Of a stretch of 64,000 nucleotides of DNA, positions 47,661 to 56,286 are shown one piece after another. Under the pieces are notes generated by a model. That model was not told the DNA's origin. It was given only the letters and a program-made list of their open reading frames with translations, and did no database searches. Made by a program: the position numbers and the translations under genes. Position 1 is the stretch's first letter; each line of letters starts with the position of its first letter. Source of the stretch: Sphingobacterium sp. lm-10 (GTDB lineage: Bacteria > Bacteroidota > Bacteroidia > Sphingobacteriales > Sphingobacteriaceae); assembly GCF_023554555.1 (NCBI RefSeq), contig NZ_JAMJWC010000001.1, forward strand, positions 186,001-250,000. Direction: 5' to 3'.

Positions 47661-49286
47661 ATGAAGATTTCTCATGGTTTGATCCTTGCGCTAGGGTGTT
47701 TAGGGCTAGCTCTTCCAGCTCGGGCGCAGATAGATTACTTGCCTTATTCCTATTCCTTATATCAGCAATATGGAGAAGTGCTCTATGGGCCATATAGCCG
47801 TGAGTTTACCACCGTAAAACCCCTATTGCTGAAAAATCGATTGTTCGCGGCACACGATTCTATTACTAATCTGCATCGTAGTACCTCCGCCAATTGGTTT
47901 GCCAGAAAGCTATTCAATGAGCATTTAGTGGAAGCTCAAGGAGAAGACTATCGTTTCTACGCCGATTTCATTCCGGATTTGATGATTGGATCAGATTTAC
48001 GCGCATCCGATAGGCAAAATGTCTGGTTGGGCTCTAAAGGGATACAAGCGGGCTTGAATATCAAAGATAAATTTGTATTTTATGGAAACCTGATTGATAA
48101 TCGTGCCGTGTTCCCTAATTACTTAACAGATTATATTAATACGAATGAAGTGGTGCCAGGGCAGGGCGTAGTCCGACACAGGAATGGAGATAGAAAAGCT
48201 TGGCTTTTTGCGACAGCCAATGCAACGTACGCTTTTGGTGATTATTTTCAGGCATCGGTAGGTTACGATCGTAACCATATTGGAGATGGTTACCGTTCCG
48301 TATTATTGTCCGATTTTTCTTCCAATTACGCGCAGCTTCGCCTTACGGGTACCATTGGCAATGTTCGATACACCTCTGTTTGGGCGTACATGAATGATCC
48401 GCGCACGGCAAGGATTGACTCTTTGAATAGCGGTGCGCAATTTGGAGATGGTAAGAAATGGGGTGCTTTCCAGTATTTAGATTACAATGTTTCGAATCGA
48501 TTGTCTGTCGGTTTTTTTCAGGCAGTCATATGGGCCAATCGAAATCAGGCCGGATATCGAGGATTTGATTTCAACTATGCTATTCCGGTTAACTTCCTTC
48601 GCCCGATCGAATCTAATAATTCTTCTTCCCCAGACAAGATGTTTTTGGGTTTGAATGCGAAGTATAAAACCTGGCAGAACATCACTTTATATAGCCAGTT
48701 TTTACTAGGTGAATTTACAGGGAGTGAGTTTTTTGCCGGAAACGGGTATATCCATAATAAGTGGGCAGCGCAGTTGGGTGCCAGAGGATATCATATGTTT
48801 GGTGTGCGCAATCTCAGTTTGTTGGCAGAATATAATTTGGCTCGCCCGTACACCTATCAGCATTTTGTCTCGATTTCTAATTACAGTAACAATGCCGAGC
48901 CTTTGGCACATCCACGCGGAGCTAATTTTCGTGAAGTGGTGGGTATTGCTAACTATTCTTGGAAAAGATTTCATTTTGCGCTGCAGGGCATGTATAGCTT
49001 ATATGGTACCGACCCGGGCGATGGTACAAGCTACGGAGGAGATATTTTCGAGTCATACGAAAACTATCCAAATTGGTATGGGAATAGCATCGGACAAGGT
49101 ATTCGTAACGACCTTTATTTTGCAGATATGCGCGCTTCTTATGTACTCAATCCTACGTACAATCTGCGCTTTGAAGTAGGTTATACCCATCGGCAACAAA
49201 ATATTGCTGATCGGCCATCTGTACGTACCGGAGTGATATCGGTCGGCTTGCGGTCCACCTTCCGACCATTTTATGGAGATATATAA
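47661..49286 (+). CDS. outer-membrane beta-barrel protein (Wzi/RemB-like)
   Basis: 541 aa from ATG 47661 (MKISHGLILALGCLG, signal ends ARAQ). An upstream in-frame ATG at 47622 gives a poor signal. Aromatic-rich strands (YAFGDYFQASVGYDRNHIGDGYRS) resemble the Wzi/capsule-assembly-type 18-strand barrel and the Flavobacterium gliding protein RemB. Exact role (surface polysaccharide attachment or other) not determined. Followed 45 bp later by aroQ. Confidence 0.6.
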   Translation: MKISHGLILALGCLGLALPARAQIDYLPYSYSLYQQYGEVLYGPYSREFTTVKPLLLKNRLFAAHDSITNLHRSTSANWFARKLFNEHLVEAQGEDYRFYADFIPDLMIGSDLRASDRQNVWLGSKGIQAGLNIKDKFVFYGNLIDNRAVFPNYLTDYINTNEVVPGQGVVRHRNGDRKAWLFATANATYAFGDYFQASVGYDRNHIGDGYRSVLLSDFSSNYAQLRLTGTIGNVRYTSVWAYMNDPRTARIDSLNSGAQFGDGKKWGAFQYLDYNVSNRLSVGFFQAVIWANRNQAGYRGFDFNYAIPVNFLRPIESNNSSSPDKMFLGLNAKYKTWQNITLYSQFLLGEFTGSEFFAGNGYIHNKWAAQLGARGYHMFGVRNLSLLAEYNLARPYTYQHFVSISNYSNNAEPLAHPRGANFREVVGIANYSWKRFHFALQGMYSLYGTDPGDGTSYGGDIFESYENYPNWYGNSIGQGIRNDLYFADMRASYVLNPTYNLRFEVGYTHRQQNIADRPSVRTGVISVGLRSTFRPFYGDI

Positions 49287-49331
49287 GCTTACTTAAGCGC
49301 TTGCTACCCAAAAAAATCGACATTATTATTC

Positions 49332-49751
49332 ATGAAGAAAATAGCATTAATAAACGGTCCCAACCTCAACCTTTTAGGAGTACGGGAAAAGAGTATTTAT
49401 GGAGATCAGGATTTTATATCCTTCTTCAATGAACTAAAAGAAGAGTTTCCCGATGTGGATCTTACCTATTTTCAGGCTAATGGCGAAGGTGCCATCATCG
49501 ATGAAATACATAGGGTAGGATTTGAATGGGACGGTATCGTCCTTAATGCGGGCGCTTACACACATACCTCTGTTGCGATTGCAGATGCGATTGCAGCCGT
49601 AACTACTCCTGTGATTGAGGTACACATTTCCAATGTGCATCAGCGGGAAGAGTTCAGACAGCACTCTTTTCTTTCAGCACATTGCAAAGGCGTGATTTTG
49701 GGTTTTGGCCTAAATAGTTACCGTTTGGGAATTTTAAGTTTAATGTTGTAA
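49332..49751 (+). CDS. aroQ: type II 3-dehydroquinate dehydratase
   Basis: 139 aa dodecameric enzyme of the shikimate pathway. LINGPNLNLLGVREKSIYG carries the catalytic Arg18 and Tyr23; NAGAYTHTSVAI, EVHISNVHQREEFR (with catalytic His98) are all present. Cytosolic; standalone aro gene here. Confidence 0.96.
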   Translation: MKKIALINGPNLNLLGVREKSIYGDQDFISFFNELKEEFPDVDLTYFQANGEGAIIDEIHRVGFEWDGIVLNAGAYTHTSVAIADAIAAVTTPVIEVHISNVHQREEFRQHSFLSAHCKGVILGFGLNSYRLGILSLML

Positions 49752-49762
49752 TTCCTACAACA

Positions 49763-50977
49763 TTAAACTCTTGCTCTGCGTTTGTTGAATTTCGGCAAAA
49801 ACAGATAGATCAAAAAGCTGGTCATTGCACCAAAACACATAACACCGACCATCGGTAATTGGGTGCCATTATGAAAGTGGCTCACCATAGCAGAAGCAGC
49901 TGCCCCTAAAGCCATCTGTATACAACCTAATAGGGCAGAAGCACTACCGGCTAAGCGATCAAAAGGTGCCAAGGCCATAGCAGATGTGTTGGGGAAAATA
50001 AATCCCTGTGCGCACAGAAACAAACAGATTAATGCTAAAAGACTAACCAGATTGAGTATCCCTGTCAGTGCAAATACGACCAGAAGCACGCCGGAGGCTG
50101 CCTGGAAATAGCTCGCCTTTTTAGATATTTCTTCACTAGTGAATTTGTTGAGTAATACCCTGTTAAATTGTGTAGCCACAATCAAACAAGACGCCACCAT
50201 CGCGAAGGCAATGCCGTATTGCGACTCACTCAGGCCATGTAGTGTTTGTAAAACGAAGGGAGATCCCGATAGGTACGCATACAATCCGCTCGCCGCGAAT
50301 CCACCCACCATCGCGTACAACAGAAATACAGGGGTTTTAAAAACGGACCAGTAGCCATTTAATATATCTTTCGGGTAAAGAGACATCTGGCGGTTGCCTT
50401 TGTAGGATTCAGGTAGAATAAAAATAACCGCGAGCAAAATCAAAGTCGCCAAAGCGGTCAGAATTAAAAAGATAATGTGCCAATCAAAATGCGCTAGCAC
50501 AAATGCACCAACACTCGGCGCAATAATTGGAGAAATTCCTATCACGAGCATGAGCATGCTGAATACCTTGGCGCCTTCTCTAGGATCAAAATAATCTCGC
50601 ACCATGGCTCTCGAAGCGACCATGCCGGAGCAGCTTCCTAAAGCTTGTAAAAAGCGGAATACAATCAGGTGGTCTGCATCTTCGGTATAAGCACACATAA
50701 TGGAAGCCAATATATAAATGCCCAAACCAACGAACAATGGCTTTTTGCGACCGAATTTATCCAACAAAGGTCCATATATGATCTGACCTATCGCAATCCC
50801 AACAAAAAATGCCGTTAGCGAAAGTTGCACTTTTTCTATGGAAGTATCGAAATCCAGCGCTATGGTATCAAAAGCGGGCAAATACATATCTATAGAAAAA
50901 GGACCGATGGCGGAAAGTAGACCTAAAATGAGCAAGATGGCAAAACGCCTAGGTTTGGAAAGAGAATTAAATTGCAT
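49763..50977 (-). CDS. Bcr/CflA-family drug-resistance MFS transporter
   Basis: 404 aa, 12 helices. SIDMYLPAF near the start and GPLLDKFGRKKP (loop 2-3 MFS motif) with GSCSGMVASRAMVRD identify the Bcr/CflA (DHA1) type. Exports compounds such as bicyclomycin or chloramphenicol in E. coli. Substrate here unknown. Convergent with aroQ, 11 bp apart. Confidence 0.93.
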   Translation of the reverse strand: MQFNSLSKPRRFAILLILGLLSAIGPFSIDMYLPAFDTIALDFDTSIEKVQLSLTAFFVGIAIGQIIYGPLLDKFGRKKPLFVGLGIYILASIMCAYTEDADHLIVFRFLQALGSCSGMVASRAMVRDYFDPREGAKVFSMLMLVIGISPIIAPSVGAFVLAHFDWHIIFLILTALATLILLAVIFILPESYKGNRQMSLYPKDILNGYWSVFKTPVFLLYAMVGGFAASGLYAYLSGSPFVLQTLHGLSESQYGIAFAMVASCLIVATQFNRVLLNKFTSEEISKKASYFQAASGVLLVVFALTGILNLVSLLALICLFLCAQGFIFPNTSAMALAPFDRLAGSASALLGCIQMALGAAASAMVSHFHNGTQLPMVGVMCFGAMTSFLIYLFLPKFNKRRARV

Positions 50978-51004
50978 ATATAAATACGTGTCTTGAAAAA
51001 AGGT

Positions 51005-51040
51005 AAAAGAAAAAGCCCTTCGTGATAGTGGGAAGGGCTT
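51005..51040 (-). terminator. lgt terminator
   Basis: On the minus strand AAGCCCTT...AAGGGCTT (51040-51033 and 51020-51013), 12-nt loop, followed by TTTTTCTTTT. Confidence 0.75.
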
Positions 51041-51046
51041 CTATAT

Positions 51047-51871
51047 TTAGCGCGTTACCGGTGTGGTTTTTCGCAGTAATAAGTAGAGCCCTACCAGGAT
51101 AAATGGGATACTTAGGATCTGTCCCATGTTTAACAGCATGCCTTGCTCGAAGGCGACCTGATCGATTTTGAAATATTCGAGTACCAGTCGGGATCCAAAT
51201 AAAAGAATAAGTAGTGTTCCGAATAATTTGCCAGGAGTTGGATGTTGATTTTTTTGATACATCATCCACATGATACCGAAAGAGATCAGATAAGCAATCG
51301 CTTCATACAGCTGAGCCGGATGCCTAGGTACGCTATCCACCTGTTGGAAGATGATGGCCCAAGGCATATCCGTAGGATGTCCAATGATTTCGGAATTGAA
51401 GAAGTTGCCTAAACGAATAAAGAAGCATGCAATAGGCACTACCAGCACTAAGCGGTCGGTGATCCAGATGAAGTTCATCTTCGTGTTTTTGGCGAATAAC
51501 CACAAGGCGATTAATATGCCAATGGCACCACCGTGGCTGGCAAGTCCAGTAAAGCCAGTCATCTGCCACTCTCCATTAATTTTTTGAAAAGGAATGAAAA
51601 TCTCTAAAATATGGTCTTTATAATAAGCGAAGTCATAAAATAAACAATGTCCAATTCGCGCTCCCAATAGCGTACCAACGAAAATGTAGATGGTCAGTTT
51701 GTCCAGTAACTCTTGGGATTTCCCTTCACGCATGAAGACTTTGTACATGAAAAAATACGAAGCCGCAAAAGCCAGAAGCCAACACAAAGAATAATACCTT
51801 AAACCGAAGGATCCTATACTAAATATTTCAGGTTCGATATCCCAAACTATGTGAGCCAGAGTAGTTGTCAT
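51047..51871 (-). CDS. lgt: prolipoprotein diacylglyceryl transferase Lgt
   Basis: 274 aa, seven membrane helices. HGG motif in GLASHGGAIGI, the Lgt signature NFFNSEIIGHPTDMPWAI, and PRHPAQLYEA are present. Attaches diacylglycerol to lipobox Cys of the many lipoproteins (several in this window). Divergent from the M42 peptidase. Confidence 0.96.
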   Translation of the reverse strand: MTTTLAHIVWDIEPEIFSIGSFGLRYYSLCWLLAFAASYFFMYKVFMREGKSQELLDKLTIYIFVGTLLGARIGHCLFYDFAYYKDHILEIFIPFQKINGEWQMTGFTGLASHGGAIGILIALWLFAKNTKMNFIWITDRLVLVVPIACFFIRLGNFFNSEIIGHPTDMPWAIIFQQVDSVPRHPAQLYEAIAYLISFGIMWMMYQKNQHPTPGKLFGTLLILLFGSRLVLEYFKIDQVAFEQGMLLNMGQILSIPFILVGLYLLLRKTTPVTR

Positions 51872-51914
51872 GCTAATAAATTATGCCATAAAGATAAGCT
51901 TTAGTCGGTTAGTT

Positions 51915-51945
51915 TTTGTCATATCTGTTTGAAATACTTATTTTG
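51915..51945 (+). promoter_or_regulatory. promoter of the M42 peptidase gene
   Basis: TTTG (51915-51918), 19 bp, TTATTTTG (51938-51945), one mismatch to TAnnTTTG; leader 20 nt. Confidence 0.5.
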
Positions 51946-51965
51946 CATAGCACAAATTAAGTATT

Positions 51966-53081
51966 ATGAGTAAAAAGAATTCCAAAGACAATAAACACAT
52001 AAAAGTGGTCAATAAGCAATCATTGACCTTTTTCGAAAGCTATATAAACAATCCATCGCCCACTGGTTTTGAATGGCAAGGACAACGCCTGTGGCTGGAT
52101 TATCTGGCTCCATACGTAGATGATACGTACATCGACAACTACGGTACCGCAGTCGGAATTATTAATCCAGATGCACCGTACAAAGTAGTGATCGAAGCAC
52201 ATGCCGATGAGATTTCCTGGTTCGTTAATTACATCACCTCGGACGGACTGATTTACGTGATTCGTAATGGAGGATCTGATCATCAGATTGCACCTTCAAA
52301 GCGGGTAAACATTCATACGGACAACGGCATTGTCAAAGCTGTATTTGGTTGGCCAGCCATACACACCCGTTCGGGTGAGAAAGAGGACTCGCCTAGTCTG
52401 AAAAATATATTTTTGGACTGCGGCTGTACGGCTAAAGAAGAAGTAGAAGAATTAGGAATTCACGTCGGCAGCGTTGTCACATACGAAGACGAATTTATGG
52501 TTCTCAATGATCGTTATTACGTAGGCCGTGCCTTAGATAATCGTGCGGGTGGCCTGATGATTGCCGAAGTAGCGCGTTTGCTTAAGGAAAATAACAAAAC
52601 TTTGCCATTTGGCTTGTACATCGTGAATTCCGTGCAAGAAGAAATTGGTTTGAAGGGAGCCGAGATGATTGCGAACTACATCAAGCCTAATCTCGCTATC
52701 GTGACCGATGTAACCCACGACACCACTACGCCGATGATTAATAAAATCACACAAGGAGAATTGGCCTGTGGCAAGGGACCGGTCGTATCTTACGCACCAG
52801 CCGTACAAATCAACCTCAATAAGATGTTGATTGAGGTGGCAAAGCAGCACAATATTCCATTTCAAAGACAGGCATCTTCTCGCATGACGGGTACGGATAC
52901 AGATGCATTTGCCTACTCCAATGGCGGTGTGCCTTCGGCATTGATCTCTTTACCGTTGCGCTATATGCACACGACAGTCGAGATGATTCACAAGGAAGAC
53001 GTAGATAATGTCATCCGGTTGATCTATGAAATGGTACTGGCGATTCAGCCGGATCAGGATTTTCGTTCATTTACTAAATAA
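51966..53081 (+). CDS. M42-family metallopeptidase (glutamyl aminopeptidase/endoglucanase-like)
   Basis: 371 aa. Metal ligands and catalytic residues are visible in EAHADEI, RALDNRAGG, VQEEIGLKGAE, DVTHDTT and the terminal RYMHTTVEM. Dinuclear Zn/Co aminopeptidase of the tetrahedral TET group, cytosolic. Confidence 0.92.
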   Translation: MSKKNSKDNKHIKVVNKQSLTFFESYINNPSPTGFEWQGQRLWLDYLAPYVDDTYIDNYGTAVGIINPDAPYKVVIEAHADEISWFVNYITSDGLIYVIRNGGSDHQIAPSKRVNIHTDNGIVKAVFGWPAIHTRSGEKEDSPSLKNIFLDCGCTAKEEVEELGIHVGSVVTYEDEFMVLNDRYYVGRALDNRAGGLMIAEVARLLKENNKTLPFGLYIVNSVQEEIGLKGAEMIANYIKPNLAIVTDVTHDTTTPMINKITQGELACGKGPVVSYAPAVQINLNKMLIEVAKQHNIPFQRQASSRMTGTDTDAFAYSNGGVPSALISLPLRYMHTTVEMIHKEDVDNVIRLIYEMVLAIQPDQDFRSFTK

Positions 53082-53114
53082 CTTTACGCAGCACATCATA
53101 TCTTTTCAAGAACT

Positions 53115-53438
53115 ATGAGTAATAATCAAAATAATCCTAATCCAGACGGACAGGAAATCAATATTGAACTTACGGAAGAAGTATCGGAAGGCATCTACTC
53201 AAATCTGGCTATTATCACGCATTCGAATACTGAATTTGTCGTAGATTTCGTGCGTATTATGCCTGGGATGCCTAAAGCGAAGGTGAAGTCTAGGATCATA
53301 TTAACGCCTGAGCATGCGAAGCGACTGTTGTCTGCGTTGCAAGATAATGTCAACCGTTTTGAAGCGCAAAATGGCAAGATCGATTCCCGCGATGTACCCA
53401 TTCCTTTGAATTTTGGTGGGCCTACAGGACAAGCCTGA
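53115..53438 (+). CDS. DUF3467 protein
   Basis: 107 aa matching the small conserved Bacteroidota family DUF3467 (NIELTEEVSEGIYSNLAIITHS, FVVDFVRIMPGMPKAKVKSRI, TPEHAKRLLSALQDN). Cytosolic; function unknown. 33 bp after the M42 gene. Confidence 0.9.
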   Translation: MSNNQNNPNPDGQEINIELTEEVSEGIYSNLAIITHSNTEFVVDFVRIMPGMPKAKVKSRIILTPEHAKRLLSALQDNVNRFEAQNGKIDSRDVPIPLNFGGPTGQA

Positions 53439-53453
53439 TCTTGTCATAAACTT

Positions 53454-53487
53454 ATGAATAGGCCCATCACAGGGCCTATTCATTTTC
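53454..53487 (+). terminator. terminator
   Basis: ATGAATAGGCCC (53454-53465), 6-nt loop, GGGCCTATTCAT (53472-53483), then TTTTCT, 16 bp after the DUF3467 stop. Confidence 0.9.
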
Positions 53488-53561
53488 TAATTGTTTACGC
53501 CTGGCCAGTGGCAAACAATCTATAATATGCCCTGTTACTACATTGCAATACAGATTACATA

Positions 53562-55073
53562 ATGGATATTAATTTAAGAACCCTGACGAGGAAGGACTAT
53601 AAAGACCTTAGCGAGTCTATGATTGAAGCTTATGATGGCCATGCTGGAGACGTGTGGACCCGCGCCCATATTAATGACCTAATCGATATGTTTCCTGAAG
53701 GACAGATCTGTGTGGAAGTAGACAAAAAGGTCGTAGCTTGTGCACTGTCCATCATCATCAATACGAAAAAAACCAACGTATATGAAAAATATTATGAGAT
53801 CATAGATGATGGTAAATTTTCGAAACACGATGGAGAAGGAGATACGTTATACGGGATTGAAGTTTTTGTACATTCTGAATACCGTTCACTGCGTCTTGGG
53901 CGCAGGTTATATGATGCTCGGAAAGAATTGTGTGAGCAAATGAATCTGAAAAGCATTGTGGCTGGAGGTCGTATTCCTAATTACCACACCTATGCTGCTA
54001 CCATGAGTCCGCGCATGTATATTGAACGTGTAAAACGTAAGGAGATCTACGATCCGACCCTAACGTTTCAGCTTTCTAATGATTTTCACGTTAAGAAAAT
54101 TCTTAAACATTATCTGCCGGAAGATGCAGAATCGATGCAATTTGCCACATTGTTGGAGTGGAATAATATCTATTACGAACCCGATGCGAAATCTAACTCC
54201 GCTTCCAAGCAGACTATTCGCTTAGGTTTGGTGCAGTGGCAGATGCGCCTTTTCAAAGATGTGAATGAATTTTATGATCAGGTCGAGTTTTTTGTGGATG
54301 CGGTAAGTGACTACGGTTCGGATTTTGCGTTATTTCCAGAATTTTTCAATACACCATTGATGAGTCCGTACAACGATATGCCGGAGCGCATGGCAATGGA
54401 AAAACTGGCGGAGCTCACCAAAGAGACTGTCGCAAAGATTCAGGAATTTGCAGTGTCGTATAATGTGAATATCATCGCTGGATCTATGCCGATGATGGAG
54501 CGCGGGAAGCTTTATAATGCAACGTTCCTTTGTCATCGTAATGGGCAGTTGGATACCTATAAAAAGATACACATCACGCCGAATGAATCCAAATACTATG
54601 GTATGGTAGGCGGTAACGAAGTGAAAGTTTTTGATACGGATTGCGGTAAGGTGGGGTTATTGATCTGTTACGACGTAGAATTTCCAGAGTTGGGGCGTAT
54701 TTTGGCTGATCAAGGCCTGCAAATTCTATTTGTGCCCTTCATGACGGATACGCAAAATGGTTATATGCGCGTACGCGCTTGTGCACAGGCACGTGCTATC
54801 GAGAACGAATGTTATGTCGCTATTGCGGGTTCTGTAGGTAACTTGCCTCGCGTAAATAATATGGATATTCAGTATTCTCAATCTGCCGTATTTACACCAT
54901 CTGATTTTGCCTTTCCCAATAATGCGATAAAAGCAGAGGCTACACCAAATACGGAGATGGTACTCATTGCTGATGTCGATCTATATGCTTTGCGCGACTT
55001 ACATGAATACGGAACGGTAAAGATTTTAAAGGATCGCCGTAAAGACCTCTATGAAGTCAATTTGCTGAAGTAA
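53562..55073 (+). CDS. bifunctional GNAT acetyltransferase / carbon-nitrogen hydrolase
   Basis: 503 aa in one frame. Residues 1-210 are a GNAT domain (RSLRLGRRLYDAR acetyl-CoA loop). Residues about 220-500 are a nitrilase-superfamily CN hydrolase with the catalytic Glu260 (LFPEFF), Lys335 (YKKIHI) and Cys369 (LLICYDVEFPE). This fusion recurs in Bacteroidota. Reaction unknown: the pairing suggests making and breaking an amide on one substrate. Followed by folB after 74 bp. Confidence 0.92.
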   Translation: MDINLRTLTRKDYKDLSESMIEAYDGHAGDVWTRAHINDLIDMFPEGQICVEVDKKVVACALSIIINTKKTNVYEKYYEIIDDGKFSKHDGEGDTLYGIEVFVHSEYRSLRLGRRLYDARKELCEQMNLKSIVAGGRIPNYHTYAATMSPRMYIERVKRKEIYDPTLTFQLSNDFHVKKILKHYLPEDAESMQFATLLEWNNIYYEPDAKSNSASKQTIRLGLVQWQMRLFKDVNEFYDQVEFFVDAVSDYGSDFALFPEFFNTPLMSPYNDMPERMAMEKLAELTKETVAKIQEFAVSYNVNIIAGSMPMMERGKLYNATFLCHRNGQLDTYKKIHITPNESKYYGMVGGNEVKVFDTDCGKVGLLICYDVEFPELGRILADQGLQILFVPFMTDTQNGYMRVRACAQARAIENECYVAIAGSVGNLPRVNNMDIQYSQSAVFTPSDFAFPNNAIKAEATPNTEMVLIADVDLYALRDLHEYGTVKILKDRRKDLYEVNLLK

Positions 55074-55147
55074 GATTTGGAATGGTGGCCATGAATTAGG
55101 GATTTCTATGTTTATTAGTATCTTTAGATACACATATCTACTGATTC

Positions 55148-55513
55148 ATGGCAACCATTACGCAAGAAGTAGCAATCAAAGACGCACGTTTTTTTTCTCC
55201 CATAGGGTTTTATCCTGAAGAACAGTTATTGGGGAATGAATTCTATGTGGATGTGTCTGTATCATTTCCCTTTGTAAACCCAAATGCAGAGCGCCTAGAA
55301 AATACAATTAACTACGAAGAGCTGTATCAAGTAATGTCGGAAGTGATGGCGCCAAAGCGTGAGCTGCTCGAGTCTGCTGCCGAAGATATTTTGAATCGTT
55401 TGCTAGAACGATATGCTTCTTTGCAGTATATATCTGTTCGTATCCGAAAGCAAAATCCACCATTCGGAGGAGATATTTCACAATCGGAAGTAAGGTTAGT
55501 TTACCAACGCTAA
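55148..55513 (+). CDS. folB: dihydroneopterin aldolase
   Basis: 121 aa. FolB fold with IKDARFFSPIGFYPEEQLLGNEF, TINYEELYQVM (catalytic Glu/Tyr zone) and SVRIRKQNPPFGG with the catalytic Lys. Folate synthesis. A weak -7-like TATCTTTA (55119-55126) lies upstream. Confidence 0.93.
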   Translation: MATITQEVAIKDARFFSPIGFYPEEQLLGNEFYVDVSVSFPFVNPNAERLENTINYEELYQVMSEVMAPKRELLESAAEDILNRLLERYASLQYISVRIRKQNPPFGGDISQSEVRLVYQR

Positions 55514-55858
55514 TCTCAAATTTTTAAAAAAAATTCCAACAGACACTAGTCTGATTTCCCCATCTGCTTACCACTTACCGTCGTAAAATACGACAAGAAT
55601 ACCTGATGTAAAAGCGCGCCTTATTACACGTTTTTCATTTAATTATTGTTTGGTATTTTATGTCGTAATACGTTAATTTTCATGTTTCGAATTAACATTT
55701 AAAGAAATAAAATATCCCTTGTGTATTAATTTTTAAAACACATATATTCTATATATGGCTATATATTAAGAATAATATTCTGTTAAAAGTGAATTTTAAA
55801 AAATATATTTATGTCAAACTAACAATTAATAATTTTAAAACATTTTTTAGTTATTTCG

Positions 55859-55880
55859 ATTGTAGACTATAATCTACAAT
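55859..55880. repeat. palindrome ATTGTAGA-N6-TCTACAAT
   Basis: 8-bp perfect arms, 6-bp centre, 47 bp upstream of a TATGTTTG -7 box. Likely operator for the 59-aa peptide/fimbrillin-like genes; inferred from position only. Confidence 0.5.
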
Positions 55881-55926
55881 TGAAAATCTAGTATATAAAC
55901 TTATTAGATATTGATTTTATAGTATC

Positions 55927-55934
55927 TATGTTTG
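55927..55934 (+). promoter_or_regulatory. possible -7 box of the fimbrillin-like locus
   Basis: TATGTTTG matches TAnnTTTG exactly and lies 86 bp before the ATG at 56020. The nearest TTG (55911) is spaced by only 13 bp, so use is uncertain. Confidence 0.35.
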
Positions 55935-56019
55935 TACCCACAAAATTGTAAATAAGTTGAATTTATTTTGATAATTAAGTGTGTGATTGTTTGTTTAAGT
56001 CATTTAGATTAATAAAAAT

Positions 56020-56199
56020 ATGAAGAATAACAATTCTAGAAGAAAATATGTATCTCCAGATATCCAGCTGTCTTTTGTCCAGATGGAATGCTCTATGGCA
56101 GCAGGGTCGAATGTTCAGATCGGCGGAGGTAATAATGGTGCGAGACCCGAGATTATGGAGGATGATCCAGAAGAACAATTTTATGACTTCGAGTTTTAA
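56020..56199 (+). CDS. 59-aa peptide of fimbrillin-locus type, unknown function
   Basis: ATG 56020 to TAA 56199. Starts MKNNNSRRKYVSPDIQLSFV, continues QMECSMAAGSNVQIGGGNNG and ends in an acidic/aromatic tail (EEQFYDFEF). The pattern Y-x-SP-x-I followed by (V/Q)ME and AAGS, then Gly/Asn-rich and an acidic aromatic end, is seen in short proteins encoded beside fimbrillin genes in Bacteroidota. No signal peptide. It is too short for routine ORF calling. Function unknown; it precedes the lipoprotein at 56287 by 87 bp. Confidence 0.7.
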   Translation: MKNNNSRRKYVSPDIQLSFVQMECSMAAGSNVQIGGGNNGARPEIMEDDPEEQFYDFEF

Positions 56200-56286
56200 T
56201 ATACTGTAATTCGCGGGGTTCGTGTTTTAGTAATGAAATATGCTGCGTTTGTAAATTTTTGACTAGATATTTTAACTATTTAATAT

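Larger units (their letters stand above)
55514..56019. other. AT-rich intergenic region before the fimbrillin-like locus
   Basis: 506 bp, strikingly AT-rich, without a supported ORF. Holds a palindrome ATTGTAGA-N6-TCTACAAT at 55859-55880, and an exact TAnnTTTG box (TATGTTTG, 55927-55934) with a poor -33 element. Likely a regulatory region; no known motif matched. Confidence 0.6.
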
